DNA of 64,000 nucleotides, taken from Labedaea rhizosphaerae. Lineage in GTDB: Bacteria > Actinomycetota > Actinomycetes > Mycobacteriales > Pseudonocardiaceae. Location: contig NZ_SNXZ01000002.1 of the NCBI RefSeq assembly GCF_004362825.1, forward strand, positions 1,483,365 through 1,547,364. Reading direction: 5' to 3'. The position numbers and the translations under genes were made by a program. Of this stretch, positions 50,079 to 59,046 are shown piece after piece. The notes under the pieces were generated by a model. That model saw only the letters and a list, made by a program, of their open reading frames with translations, had not been told where the DNA came from and did no database searches. Position 1 is the first letter of the stretch. Each line of letters opens with the position of its first letter.

Positions 50079-51422
50079 ATGAGCACCACCGCATCGACCC
50101 GGACCACCACCGCGGGCGTCTTCGACGTCGGCATCGACGACCGGGTGCCCATCGGCACCGCCGCCGGCCTCGGGGTGCAGAACATCCTCGGCATGGCCGG
50201 GCTGTTGATCTTCCCCGCGCTGATCGGCGCGGCCTTCCACCTCAACCCACACGACACGGCCTACCTGTACGGCGTCACCTTCATGACGTCGGGGCTCGTG
50301 GTGATCCTGCAGTCGGTGTTCCTGCTGCGGTTGCCGATCATCCAAGGCCCGTACGCGGGCACGCTGGCCGCGCTGCTCGCCGTCGGCCACGGCGAGGGCG
50401 GCCTCGGTGCCGCGTACGGCTCCATGGTCGTGGCCGGGCTGATCTGGTGCGTGCTCGCCGTACCCGCGCGCCGGTTCAGCCCGGTCGCCCTGCTCAGCCG
50501 GTTCGTCCAGGACCCGGTGGTGCCGGGCGTGATCGTGATGATCCTGGCGACGCAGCTCTCCAGCACGGGCCTGCCGACGTGGCTCGGCACGCCGTCGAGC
50601 CCCGGCTTCCCGCTGGTCAACCTGGGGGCCGGCGCGATCGCGGCAGCCCTGGTCATCGCGTTGACGTTGCTCAAGCCGCAGGCCGGCCTGCGGCTGGTGT
50701 TGCGCCGGGCCGCCGTGCTGATCGCGATCGTCGTGGCGACGATCGTGTACGCGGTGTTCGCGCCGACGTCGTTCGGGGAGATCGGCAACCACCTGGGCGT
50801 GACCGTGCCGAAGGTGTTCCCCTTCGGCTTCTCGGTCCACCCCGACCTGGTGCTGATCTTCTTCATCACGCTGCTGCCCGCGATCGCCGAGAGCGTGGCC
50901 ACCTACGGCATCGTGGCGAAGTGGGGCGGGCAGGACCTGCCGGGCCACCGGGTCGCGCAGGGCGTGTTCGGCGAGGTCGTCGGGAGCACCGTCGGCAGCG
51001 TCTTCGGTGGACTGTCCACATTGGCCTACCCGGACAACGTCGGCCTGCTGCGGGTGACGCGGGTCGGCTCGCGGTACGTCACGCTGGCCACCGGGATCAT
51101 CCTGCTGGTGCTGGGCGGGCTGGCGCCGTTCGACGCGTTGTTGCAGGCGGTGCCGCTGCCGGTGCTCGCCGCGGCCGGGACGGTGCTGTTCGGCGTGCTC
51201 TTCGCCAGCGCCATCGACGTGCTCTCCGGTGTCAAGTGGACACAGCGGAACCTGCTGGTGGCCGGGGTTCCGTTCATCACGGCGATCGGCGGGTTGTTCA
51301 TCCCGCCGACCACGCTGGCGGCCATGCCGGTGCTCGTGCGGTTGATCCTCGGGCAGCCCCTGATCCTCGGCACCGTGCTGCTCATCGTGTTGCGTTTGGC
51401 CCTAGGCGAGCGGGACGACTGA
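50079..51422 (+). CDS. NCS2-family nucleobase/xanthine-uracil permease
   Basis: 447 residues from ATG 50079, which has AGGAG eight bases upstream (an in-frame GTG-like start at 50028 is less good). About 12-14 membrane helices; the substrate-site motif AESVATYGIVAKWGGQDLPG and GSTVGSVFGGLSTLAYPDNVGLL split are NCS2/NAT-typical. It imports a purine-, pyrimidine- or ascorbate-like compound with H+ or Na+. It lies 166 bp behind coxG on the same strand and could bring in the hydroxylase substrate. Confidence 0.9.
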   Translation: MSTTASTRTTTAGVFDVGIDDRVPIGTAAGLGVQNILGMAGLLIFPALIGAAFHLNPHDTAYLYGVTFMTSGLVVILQSVFLLRLPIIQGPYAGTLAALLAVGHGEGGLGAAYGSMVVAGLIWCVLAVPARRFSPVALLSRFVQDPVVPGVIVMILATQLSSTGLPTWLGTPSSPGFPLVNLGAGAIAAALVIALTLLKPQAGLRLVLRRAAVLIAIVVATIVYAVFAPTSFGEIGNHLGVTVPKVFPFGFSVHPDLVLIFFITLLPAIAESVATYGIVAKWGGQDLPGHRVAQGVFGEVVGSTVGSVFGGLSTLAYPDNVGLLRVTRVGSRYVTLATGIILLVLGGLAPFDALLQAVPLPVLAAAGTVLFGVLFASAIDVLSGVKWTQRNLLVAGVPFITAIGGLFIPPTTLAAMPVLVRLILGQPLILGTVLLIVLRLALGERDD

Positions 51423-51439
51423 GTCGCACACTCCCGCGT

Positions 51440-52621
51440 ATGACCACCTTCGCGACCGACCGACCGCTTCGGACCGCCGTGCGCGGTGCGCGGCTGTTCG
51501 ACGGCGCGTCCGTGACGTCTTCCTCGGTCGTGCTCTTCGACGGGACGCGGATCGCCGCGGTCGGCCAAGCGGTTCCGGCGGACGCCACGGTGATCGACCT
51601 GCCCGGCACGACGCTCCTGCCCGGGCTGGTCGATCCACACGTGCACATGGCGTTCGACAGTTCCATGGACGTGGTCGGGGCGCTGGCCGCCCGCGACGAC
51701 GACGCTGTCCGTGCGGCGATGGTGGCGTTCGCGCGGACGGCGGCGCTGGGTGGGGTCACCACGGTGCGCGACCTCGGCGACCGCGACTTCCTCTCCCTCG
51801 CCGTGCGGGACACGGCCGATCCGGCCATGCCGACGATCCTCACGGCCGGGCCGCCCATCACGTCGGCGGGCGGGCACTGCCACTTCCTCGGCGGGGAAAC
51901 CGTTGGGGTGGACGGGATCCGTGCCGCGGTGCGCGAGCGGGCCGAGCGCGGGTGCGACGTCATCAAGGTCATGGCCAGCGGCGGAAACCTGACGCCCGGC
52001 AGCGTGCAGCACCTGCCCCAGTTCGCGGTCCCGGAGCTGCGGGTCGCGGTCGAGGAGGCCCACCGGTTCAACCTGCCCATCACCGCGCACGCGCACGGCA
52101 CGCAGCCGGTCTACGACGCCGTCGCCGCCGGGCTGGACTCGATGGAGCACGCCTCGTTCATCACCGCGGACGGGGTGGACCCGGCGCCGCCCGACCTGCT
52201 GGCGACCATCGCCGCGCGAGGGATCACGTTGAGCATGACGCTGGGCACCAAACCGGTTCCCGGCGGCATGCTGCCGGGGATGGCCGCCCGGATGCCGTTG
52301 CTGGTGGCCAACCTGCGGGCGATCCTCGCCGCGGGGATCCAGGTCGTCGCGGGGACCGATGCGGGGGTCGCGCCGACCAAGCCACCGGACGCCGTTCGCT
52401 GGGCCCCCGCACAGCTGGTCCAGGTGGGGGTCTCACCCGTCGATGCGTTGCGCGCCAACACGTCGGTGGCCGCCGACCTGTGCGGGATCGGCGACCAGAA
52501 GGGGCGCCTGGCTGCCGGGTACGACGCCGACATCCTGGCCGTCGACGGCGACCCTTTGGCCGATCCCGCCGCTCTGCACGACCTCCGGGCGGTGTTCGTC
52601 CGCGGCACCAGGGTGCGGTAG
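51440..52621 (+). CDS. Metal-dependent amidohydrolase
   Basis: 393 residues from ATG 51440. TIM-barrel amidohydrolase with HVHMAF (HxH after VDP), Lys in DVIKVMASGG (carbamylated type), His in ITAHAHGTQP and SMEHASF and the Asp in AGTDAGV. Closest to imidazolonepropionase/prolidase-like amidohydrolases. It follows the permease by 17 bp, so it is co-transcribed and may open a ring amide. The stop TAG lies in the first copy of a direct repeat upstream of the TetR gene. Confidence 0.9.
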   Translation: MTTFATDRPLRTAVRGARLFDGASVTSSSVVLFDGTRIAAVGQAVPADATVIDLPGTTLLPGLVDPHVHMAFDSSMDVVGALAARDDDAVRAAMVAFARTAALGGVTTVRDLGDRDFLSLAVRDTADPAMPTILTAGPPITSAGGHCHFLGGETVGVDGIRAAVRERAERGCDVIKVMASGGNLTPGSVQHLPQFAVPELRVAVEEAHRFNLPITAHAHGTQPVYDAVAAGLDSMEHASFITADGVDPAPPDLLATIAARGITLSMTLGTKPVPGGMLPGMAARMPLLVANLRAILAAGIQVVAGTDAGVAPTKPPDAVRWAPAQLVQVGVSPVDALRANTSVAADLCGIGDQKGRLAAGYDADILAVDGDPLADPAALHDLRAVFVRGTRVR

Positions 52622-52654
52622 CGATGTTACCGCCGACACGGTAGCGATGTTTAC
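52617..52654. promoter_or_regulatory. Tandem repeat upstream of the TetR gene (candidate operator)
   Basis: GGTAGCGATGTTAC (52617-52630) and GGTAGCGATGTTTAC (52640-52654) are near-identical, 23 bp apart, and a third partial (GCGTAGCATCG) follows. They lie 24-61 bp before the TetR GTG and so probably bind this TetR protein. Confidence 0.5.
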
Positions 52655-52677
52655 AACAACGGCGTAGCATCGTTCAC

Positions 52678-53361
52678 GTGGATACGAAAACAGCGATACT
52701 CCAGGCGGCCACCGAGCTGCTCGTGGCATCGCCGACCGGCGAGGTCTCCACCCGCGCCATCTGCGAGCGGGCGGGAGTCGGCGCTCCGACGCTCTACCGG
52801 CACTTCGGCGACAAGGACGGGCTCATGTCCGCCGTCGTCGACCACGCCTTCGAGCGGTACCTGGCCGGCAAGCGTGCGGCCACGCCGTCGCCGGACCCGG
52901 TCCAGGACCTGCGGGACGGGTGGGACAACCACGTCGCGTTCGCGCTCGAGCACCCCGCCCCCTACCGGCTCATGCACTCGGTCGCGGTGCCACCGGCCTC
53001 GGCCAAGGAGGCGCAGCGGCTGCTCGAGCTGGTGCTCGAACGGTGCGCCGCGGCCGGCCGGTTGCGGCTGCCGGTGGACGTGGCCGGGCAGCTGGTCATG
53101 TCCGCCAACGTCGGCATCGCGCTGATGCTCGTCACCCGGCCGGAGCTCTACGACCGGGACACCTCGACCCGGCTCCGGGACGCCGTGCACGCGGCGATCC
53201 TGACCGGCACCGAAAGCAAGCCGGCCACGCGTGCGGCCGTCGCGACGCAACTCGCCGCGCAGCTGCCCGCCGCGCCGCTCACCCCAGCCGAGTCCGGATT
53301 GCTGACCGAATGGCTGCACCGGCTCGCCACCACGAAGGAGGAATCACCATGGCACGAGTAG
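52678..53361 (+). CDS. TetR-family regulator
   Basis: 227 residues from GTG. TetR HTH VSTRAICERAGVGAPTLYRHFGDKDGLM (about 20-50) with a variable effector domain. It overlaps the SDR gene start by 13 bp, and an AAGGAGG ribosome site for the SDR lies in its last codons. It likely controls the SDR and itself. Confidence 0.93.
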   Translation: MDTKTAILQAATELLVASPTGEVSTRAICERAGVGAPTLYRHFGDKDGLMSAVVDHAFERYLAGKRAATPSPDPVQDLRDGWDNHVAFALEHPAPYRLMHSVAVPPASAKEAQRLLELVLERCAAAGRLRLPVDVAGQLVMSANVGIALMLVTRPELYDRDTSTRLRDAVHAAILTGTESKPATRAAVATQLAAQLPAAPLTPAESGLLTEWLHRLATTKEESPWHE

Positions 53362-54077
53362 CGATAGTCACCGGCGGATCCGGCGGCATCGGGCAGGCGT
53401 CCGCGCTGAAGCTGGCCCGCGACGGGATGGCGGTCGTCGTGCACTACGGCGGCAACCGCGACGTGGCCGACGAAACCGTCAAAGCGATCACGGAGGATGG
53501 CGGCAAGGCGATCGCGGTGCAGGCCGACATCACCGAGCCCGCGTCCGTCGCGGCGATGTTCGACCAGGCCGAGCAGGAGTACGGCGGCGTGGACGTCATC
53601 GTGCACACCGCCGGGGTGATGAACCAGCCGACACCGTTGGTGGACGTCGACTTCGACACGCTGGACCGCGTGCACCGCATCAACATCCGCGGGACGTTCG
53701 CGGTGGCCCAGCAGGCGGCGCGACGGGTGCGCGACGGCGGCGCGATCGTCTTCTTCTCGACGTCCGTGCTCGGGCTGAACCTCCCGGGCTACACGGTCTA
53801 CAACGCCACCAAGGGCGCCGCCGAAGCGATCACCATGATCCTGGCCAAGGAGTTGCGCGGCCGCGACGTCACGGTCAACACGGTCGCGCCCGGACCGACG
53901 GCGACCAAGCTCTTCCTCGACGGCAAGGACGAGGAGACCATCTCGCGACTGGCGAACCAGGCGCCGCTGGAACGGCTCGGTCAGCCGGAGGACATCGCCG
54001 AGGCGGTCGCGTTCCTCGGCGGCCCGGCCCGGTGGGTGAACGGGCAGGTGATGCGCGTCAACGGCGGCATCGCCTGA
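53349..54077 (+). CDS. SDR-family oxidoreductase
   Basis: 242 residues from ATG with AAGGAGG. Classical SDR: TGGSGGIGQASA (NAD(P) site), the catalytic Ser in FFSTSV, and YNATK with the Tyr/Lys pair; C-terminal GGPARWVNGQVMRVNGG. The HYGGN after the second strand suggests NADPH (inference). Substrate unknown; probably controlled by the preceding TetR. Confidence 0.94.
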   Translation: MARVAIVTGGSGGIGQASALKLARDGMAVVVHYGGNRDVADETVKAITEDGGKAIAVQADITEPASVAAMFDQAEQEYGGVDVIVHTAGVMNQPTPLVDVDFDTLDRVHRINIRGTFAVAQQAARRVRDGGAIVFFSTSVLGLNLPGYTVYNATKGAAEAITMILAKELRGRDVTVNTVAPGPTATKLFLDGKDEETISRLANQAPLERLGQPEDIAEAVAFLGGPARWVNGQVMRVNGGIA

Positions 54078-54177
54078 CGCACTTGGATCGACGGGCCCGG
54101 TGTCGAGGGTGTAGACAGAACGGGCACGTTCATGATCCGCTGGGCGGGTCCGACGTGAGGGGAGCGGGCCGCTGAGC

Positions 54178-56619
54178 TTGTGGGATTACCTGCGTCAGAA
54201 CTGGATCGACGTGGTCAACGACGCGATCCGGCACGTCGACCTCACCCTGGCCACGATGGTGATCGCCACGCTCATCGGCGTCGCGATCGGCATCCTGACC
54301 TACCGGCGGCCGATCCCCGCGGCGCTGGCCACGACGACCACGTCGGTCTTCCTGACCATCCCGTCGCTCGCCCTGCTCGGCATCTTCATCGGCCCGTTCG
54401 GGCTCGGCCTGACCAACGTGCTGGTCGCGTTGGTGCTCTACGCACTGCTGCCGATCACCCGCAACACCATCGTCGGGCTGCGTGGCGTGGACCCGGCGGT
54501 GATCGACGCCGGGCGCGGCATGGGGCTGGGCCGGGCCAAGCTGCTCTGGCGGGTGCGGTTGCCGCTGGCGTGGCCGGTGATCCTCTCCGGCATCCGGGTG
54601 TCCACCCAGATCACCATCGGCATCGCGGCGATCGGCGCCTACGTGAAGGGCCCGGGCCTGGGCAACCAGATCTTCAACGGGCTCGGCCGCTTCGGCGCCG
54701 CGAACTCGCTGAACCAGGTGCTCACCGGCACCCTCGGCATCATCGTGCTGGCCCTGCTGTTCGACCTGGCGTTCGTGGTGGTGCCGAAGGTGCTCGGCTG
54801 GCTGCTGCGCCTGGTGCGCCGCGGCGTGCGGGCCAAGCCGAGCGCCCACGAGGTCACCAGCACGCCGGGCGAGGTCATCGCGCTGGCCGGGGTCGGCAAG
54901 CGCTACCCCGGGCAGGCGGAGCCCGCGGTCGACAACATCACCCTGACAGTCCCCGCGGGCGAAGTCGTCGTCTTCGTCGGGCCGTCAGGCTGCGGCAAGA
55001 CGACCACGATGCGGATGATCAACCGGCTGATCGAGCCGGACAGCGGGCGCATCTCCGTCGGCGGCACCGATGTCCTGCACACCGACCCGGACGAGCTGCG
55101 GCGCGGCATCGGTTACGTCATCCAGCAGATCGGCCTGTTCCCACACCTGCGCGTGGCCGACAACATCGCGGTGGTCCCCCGGCTGCTCGGCTGGCCACGC
55201 GAGCGGATCGCCGCCCGCGTCGGCGAACTGCTCGAGCTCGTCGGGCTCTCCCCCGCCTACGGCGACCGCTACCCGAGCGAGCTCTCCGGCGGCGAGCAGC
55301 AACGCGTCGGTGTCGCTCGCGCGATGGCCGCCGACCCGCCGGTGCTGCTGATGGACGAACCGTTCGGCGCCACCGACCCGATCACCCGGGCCCGGCTGCA
55401 GGACGAGTTCCTGCGGCTGCAGAAATCCCTCGGCAAGACGGTCGTGTTCGTCACCCACGACTTCGACGAGGCGATCAAGCTCGGCGACCGGATCGCCGTG
55501 CTGCGCCCGCATTCGGTGATCGCGCAGTACGACACGCCGGCGGCCATCCTGGCCGACCCGGCCGACGACTACGTCGCCAGCTTCATCGGGTCCGGCGGTC
55601 AGGTGAAGCGGTTGAGCCTGGTTGCCTTGCGGGACACCGAACTCACCACCGTCCCGGACACGCCGGAGTTCCCGGAGCTACCCGCCGACGCCTCCGTGCG
55701 TGACGCCCTCGACCTGATGCTGGCCAGCGGCACCGACGTCGTCGTGGTCACCGAGGGCGACACGGCGCTGGGCGCCCTCACCCACGACGGCGTTCTTACC
55801 GCCGTGGGCAACCACACGGACCACGTGGTCACCATCCCAGTGGAGTCCGAAGAGGACGCTCCGGTGGCACCGGCGCCCACACCGGCCCGCCGGCTGCGCA
55901 ACCGCTGGCGTGGCTTGCTCATCCGCCCGATCGTGCTCGCCGCGGTCCTGGTCGTGCTGTGGCTGGTCGTGCGCACGCACCCGGCCGACTCCATCGAGGC
56001 GCGCTACCTCAACGCCACCGAGATCGGCCAGGAACTGTGGGACCACGTGAAGATCTCCGTGGTCGCCACGTTCTTCACCATCGCCATCGCCGTGCCGCTG
56101 GGCATCCTGCTGACCAGACCCGGCACGCGCTGGATCCGGCCGATCGGCCTCGGCCTGGGCAACCTCGGGCAGGCGATCCCGTCGATCGGTCTGATCGTGC
56201 TGCTGGCACTGTGGGTGGGCACCGGGTTCGCCACGGCGCTGATCGCGCTGGTCGTCTACGCGACGCTTCCGGTGCTGCGCAACACGATCGTCGGACTCGA
56301 AGGCGTGGACCGGTCGGTGGTGGAGGCCGCCCGTGGCATGGGCATGTCCCGGCTGTCCGTGCTCGGCCGGATCGAGCTGCCGCTTGCCGTGCCCGTGATC
56401 CTGGCCGGGATCCGCACCGCGCTCGTGCTGACCGTGGCGAGCGCCGTGCTCGCGACGTTCATCGACGGCGGCGGGCTCGGCGGCGGTCTGGTCGCCGGGA
56501 TCGGCGTGTACCGGCCGGTGCTGAGCGTCAGCTTCGGCGTGATCGTGGCCGCGCTGGCCCTGTTCGCCGACTGGCTCGGGCTGGTCGCGGAGGAACTGTT
56601 GCGGCCCAAGGGAATGTGA
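54178..56619 (+). CDS. OpuC-type osmolyte transporter: permease-ATPase-permease fusion
   Basis: 813 residues in one frame, read from TTG 54178 (WDYLRQNW is the usual OpuCB start; no better start is near). Permease 1 (about 1-212, NTIVGLRGVDPAVIDAGRGMG), ATPase (about 228-445, Walker A GPSGCGKTT at 268, signature LSGGEQQR near 367, VLLMDEPFGATDP), a CBS-like region (about 485-560), then permease 2 (about 581-813, NTIVGLEGVDRSVVEAARGMGMS). In other bacteria these are separate OpuCB, OpuCA and OpuCD genes. The substrate class is glycine betaine, choline or carnitine. A complete importer with the next gene. Confidence 0.9.
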   Translation: MWDYLRQNWIDVVNDAIRHVDLTLATMVIATLIGVAIGILTYRRPIPAALATTTTSVFLTIPSLALLGIFIGPFGLGLTNVLVALVLYALLPITRNTIVGLRGVDPAVIDAGRGMGLGRAKLLWRVRLPLAWPVILSGIRVSTQITIGIAAIGAYVKGPGLGNQIFNGLGRFGAANSLNQVLTGTLGIIVLALLFDLAFVVVPKVLGWLLRLVRRGVRAKPSAHEVTSTPGEVIALAGVGKRYPGQAEPAVDNITLTVPAGEVVVFVGPSGCGKTTTMRMINRLIEPDSGRISVGGTDVLHTDPDELRRGIGYVIQQIGLFPHLRVADNIAVVPRLLGWPRERIAARVGELLELVGLSPAYGDRYPSELSGGEQQRVGVARAMAADPPVLLMDEPFGATDPITRARLQDEFLRLQKSLGKTVVFVTHDFDEAIKLGDRIAVLRPHSVIAQYDTPAAILADPADDYVASFIGSGGQVKRLSLVALRDTELTTVPDTPEFPELPADASVRDALDLMLASGTDVVVVTEGDTALGALTHDGVLTAVGNHTDHVVTIPVESEEDAPVAPAPTPARRLRNRWRGLLIRPIVLAAVLVVLWLVVRTHPADSIEARYLNATEIGQELWDHVKISVVATFFTIAIAVPLGILLTRPGTRWIRPIGLGLGNLGQAIPSIGLIVLLALWVGTGFATALIALVVYATLPVLRNTIVGLEGVDRSVVEAARGMGMSRLSVLGRIELPLAVPVILAGIRTALVLTVASAVLATFIDGGGLGGGLVAGIGVYRPVLSVSFGVIVAALALFADWLGLVAEELLRPKGM

Positions 56620-56640
56620 CCGAACAAGAGGAGCAGAACC

Positions 56641-57615
56641 ATGCGCATCCGTAGACGCTCACTGGCGGCGCTCGCCCTGGTCGCGGCGGCCGCGCTCGGG
56701 GGCTGCACCATCAACGACGACAGCAACCAGCCGGCGGCGCCCACCGGCGGCGGCTCGATCAAGCCGATCCCCCAGCTCAAGGGGGTGCAGCTCAAGGTCA
56801 GCTCGAAGGAGTTCGACGAGCAGCTGCTGCTCGGTCAGATCGCGATCGTCGCGTTGCAGGCCGCGGGCGCGAACCCGGTGGACAAGACCAACATCACCGG
56901 CTCGGACAACGTTCGCAAGGCGCTGACCACCGGCGAGGTCGACCTCTACTGGGAGTACACGGGCACCGCCTGGGTCAGCTTCTTCAAGCAGAGCAAGGCG
57001 ATTCCCGATCCCAAGGCGCAGTTCGACGCGGTCAAGCAGGCCGACGCCAAGAACGGCATCACGTGGTGGGCGCCGTCGCCGGCCAACGACACGTACGCGA
57101 TCGCGGCCAACGCGGACGCCGCCGCGCAGCACAACATCAAGTCGCTGTCGGACTACGCGAACCTGGCCAAGACCGACCCGGGGTCGGCGTCGATCTGCAT
57201 GGGCTCGGAGTTCCGCAGCCGCGACGACGGCTTCCCCGGCCTGTCGAAGACCTACGGGTTCAGCCTGCCCGCGGGCGATGTGCACCTCGTGCAGGACGCG
57301 GTCGTCTACCCGACCATCGGCAAGGGCGACACGTGCGACTTCGGCAGCGTCGCCGCCACCGACGGCCGCATCCCAGCCAACAAACTGGTGCTCCTGACCG
57401 ACGACAAGCACTTCTTCCCGGTCTACAACCCGGCGATCAGCATCCGCACGCCGCTCGCCCAGCAGTACCCGCAGCTCGAGCAGCTCTTCGCGGGCATCGC
57501 CGCCAAGCTCGACACGGCGACGCTCACCGACCTGAACAAGAAGGTCAGCGTGGACGGCCAGAAGCCCAACGCCGTGGCCCGCGACTGGCTCAAATCCACC
57601 GGCTTCATCGGCTGA
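56641..57615 (+). CDS. OpuCC-type osmolyte-binding lipoprotein
   Basis: 324 residues from ATG with GAGGAG upstream. Signal with lipobox AALGGC (Cys22). The OpuAC/ProX-like fold is visible in VSSKEFDEQLLLGQIAIVALQAAG, DNVRKALTTGEVDLYWEYTGTAW and FFPVYNPAISIRTP. It feeds the fused transporter, 21 bp downstream. Confidence 0.93.
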   Translation: MRIRRRSLAALALVAAAALGGCTINDDSNQPAAPTGGGSIKPIPQLKGVQLKVSSKEFDEQLLLGQIAIVALQAAGANPVDKTNITGSDNVRKALTTGEVDLYWEYTGTAWVSFFKQSKAIPDPKAQFDAVKQADAKNGITWWAPSPANDTYAIAANADAAAQHNIKSLSDYANLAKTDPGSASICMGSEFRSRDDGFPGLSKTYGFSLPAGDVHLVQDAVVYPTIGKGDTCDFGSVAATDGRIPANKLVLLTDDKHFFPVYNPAISIRTPLAQQYPQLEQLFAGIAAKLDTATLTDLNKKVSVDGQKPNAVARDWLKSTGFIG

Positions 57616-57618
57616 GGG

Positions 57619-58158
57619 TCAGGCGCCGGGTTCCAGCGCGCGCACGGCCGCGGCGAGCAGTTCGCGGCGGGTGAGGTCGTCGAGGTCGCCGCCCTGGGCC
57701 AGGATGGCCAGAGCGGCGTTCTTGACCGTGGCGTAGGCCGCGTGGGCGCGCGCCGTCGACCCGGCCGTCGGGTCGGGGCCGGCCAGGACGGCGACCAGGG
57801 TGGCGTTCACCTGGGCGGACGTGGCCCGGGTGGCGTCGGCGTCCAGGTGCTTGCGGGTCGAGGGGTCCTTGTCGAGCAGCTCGAACAGGGTGCGCATGGC
57901 GATGGCCGTGTCGAGGATCGCGGCCAGCAGGTCGCGTGGTGGCAGGTCCCGCGCGGCCGCGGCGAGCTTGGTGAAGGCGGTGAGCGGCTCCGACACCAGG
58001 GCGTCGAGGATCGCCCCCTTCGACCGGAAGTGGTAGTACAGCGCGGCTTTGCTGGTACCGAGCCGTTCAGCGATGTCCGACAGGGACGTCGCCGCGTAGC
58101 CGCGCTCGGCGAACAACTCGGTCGCGATGTCCAGGATCTTCTGGCGGGTGTCGCTCAT
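57619..58158 (-). CDS. TetR-family repressor
   Basis: 179 residues. HTH KILDIATELFAERGYAATSLSDIAERLGTSKAALYYHFRSK (in pieces) in residues 5-50. Converges with the osmolyte-binding gene (3 bp apart). Divergent from the SnoaL-like gene across 50 bp; an operator-like palindrome fills that space, so it probably controls both itself and the SnoaL-like gene. Confidence 0.93.
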   Translation of the reverse strand: MSDTRQKILDIATELFAERGYAATSLSDIAERLGTSKAALYYHFRSKGAILDALVSEPLTAFTKLAAAARDLPPRDLLAAILDTAIAMRTLFELLDKDPSTRKHLDADATRATSAQVNATLVAVLAGPDPTAGSTARAHAAYATVKNAALAILAQGGDLDDLTRRELLAAAVRALEPGA

Positions 58159-58169
58159 GGCACCAGCTT

Positions 58170-58187
58170 ACTTGCCGACCGGTAAGT
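58170..58187. promoter_or_regulatory. TetR operator-like palindrome
   Basis: ACTTGCCGACCGGTAAGT, 18 bp with 14 positions symmetric, lies 11 bp from the TetR ATG and 21 bp from the divergent gene. The ACTTACCGG/CCGGTAAGT form is a frequent TetR operator. Confidence 0.7.
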
Positions 58188-58208
58188 GACTGTGCCAGGC
58201 TACGGGAC

Positions 58209-58544
58209 ATGACCGATCCACGCGACTTGTTCCGCCGCATGCACGACGTCCTCGTCACCAAGGACGTCAGCGTGGCCGACGAGATCTTCGCCCCCGACTT
58301 CTACAGCCACCCGCTGGACGGCGGCATCGACCGGGTCAAGGCCTCCTGGACCAGGATCCTGGCCGAGTACCCCGACCTCCGGTCGACCATCGAGGACATG
58401 CTCGTCGACGGCGACCGGGTCGCCGCGCGGGCCACCGTCACCGGGCTTCCCAGCGGCCCGGGCACCATGTTCGAGATCATCCGGGTCGCCGACGGGCGGA
58501 TCGCCGAGTTGTGGGGCGCGAGCACGCTGAACCTGCGCGGCTGA
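58209..58544 (+). CDS. SnoaL-like/NTF2-fold protein
   Basis: 111 residues, one NTF2-like cone: DIFAPDFYSHPLDGGIDRVKASW, DLRSTIEDMLVDGDRVAARATVTG and VADGRIAELWGAS. Small polyketide-cyclase or steroid-isomerase-like fold with no clear catalytic residues. The stop abuts the stop of the converging lipoprotein gene. Confidence 0.85.
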   Translation: MTDPRDLFRRMHDVLVTKDVSVADEIFAPDFYSHPLDGGIDRVKASWTRILAEYPDLRSTIEDMLVDGDRVAARATVTGLPSGPGTMFEIIRVADGRIAELWGASTLNLRG

Positions 58545-59021
58545 TCAGCCGACGCCGCTGCTGCCCGGCGGCGTAGCGAAGAACTTCGCGCAGTGGGCGG
58601 TGATCGAGAACTTCGACGGCGGGTCATCGCTCAGGGAGACGCCGATCATCCCGGTCACCGTCACCGTGTCGCCGTCCCGCTTGGCCGCCGCGCTCTGCCC
58701 GGGCTTGGTCGTGTCGAGGTCGTACAGGTCCGGGTCGGCGCCCTTGACCTTGATGCTCAACGAGACGGCGTTGTTGAAGTAATCCATCAGGAAATGCGTG
58801 CCTTCGGGGTCCTTGTTGGACGCTTCGACCGACACGTGCCCCTCGAAGTCGTAGCACTTCAGCGTCGCGCTCGACAGGTCGATCGGCTGGTCCTTGAGGG
58901 TCAGTTCGACCGTGGTGACGTCGGAACTCTTCTGCGGTGTGCCGGAGGTCGCGTCGTCCGAGCAACCGCTCACCACGAAGGCGAGGGCAGCGAGGAGCAG
59001 AGCGCTACGTGCGGAGGCCAT
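58545..59021 (-). CDS. LpqH-like lipoprotein
   Basis: 158 residues. Lipobox VVSGC (Cys20) after a signal. The body DLSSATLKCYDFEGHVSVEA, LDTTKPGQSAAAKRDGDTVTVTGMIGVSL and a terminal FSITAHC (with the two cysteines able to pair) resemble the mycobacterial 19-kDa LpqH family. Surface-exposed, of unknown role. Confidence 0.8.
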   Translation of the reverse strand: MASARSALLLAALAFVVSGCSDDATSGTPQKSSDVTTVELTLKDQPIDLSSATLKCYDFEGHVSVEASNKDPEGTHFLMDYFNNAVSLSIKVKGADPDLYDLDTTKPGQSAAAKRDGDTVTVTGMIGVSLSDDPPSKFSITAHCAKFFATPPGSSGVG

Positions 59022-59046
59022 GGCCCAATGCCTATCAGGTCGCCCG

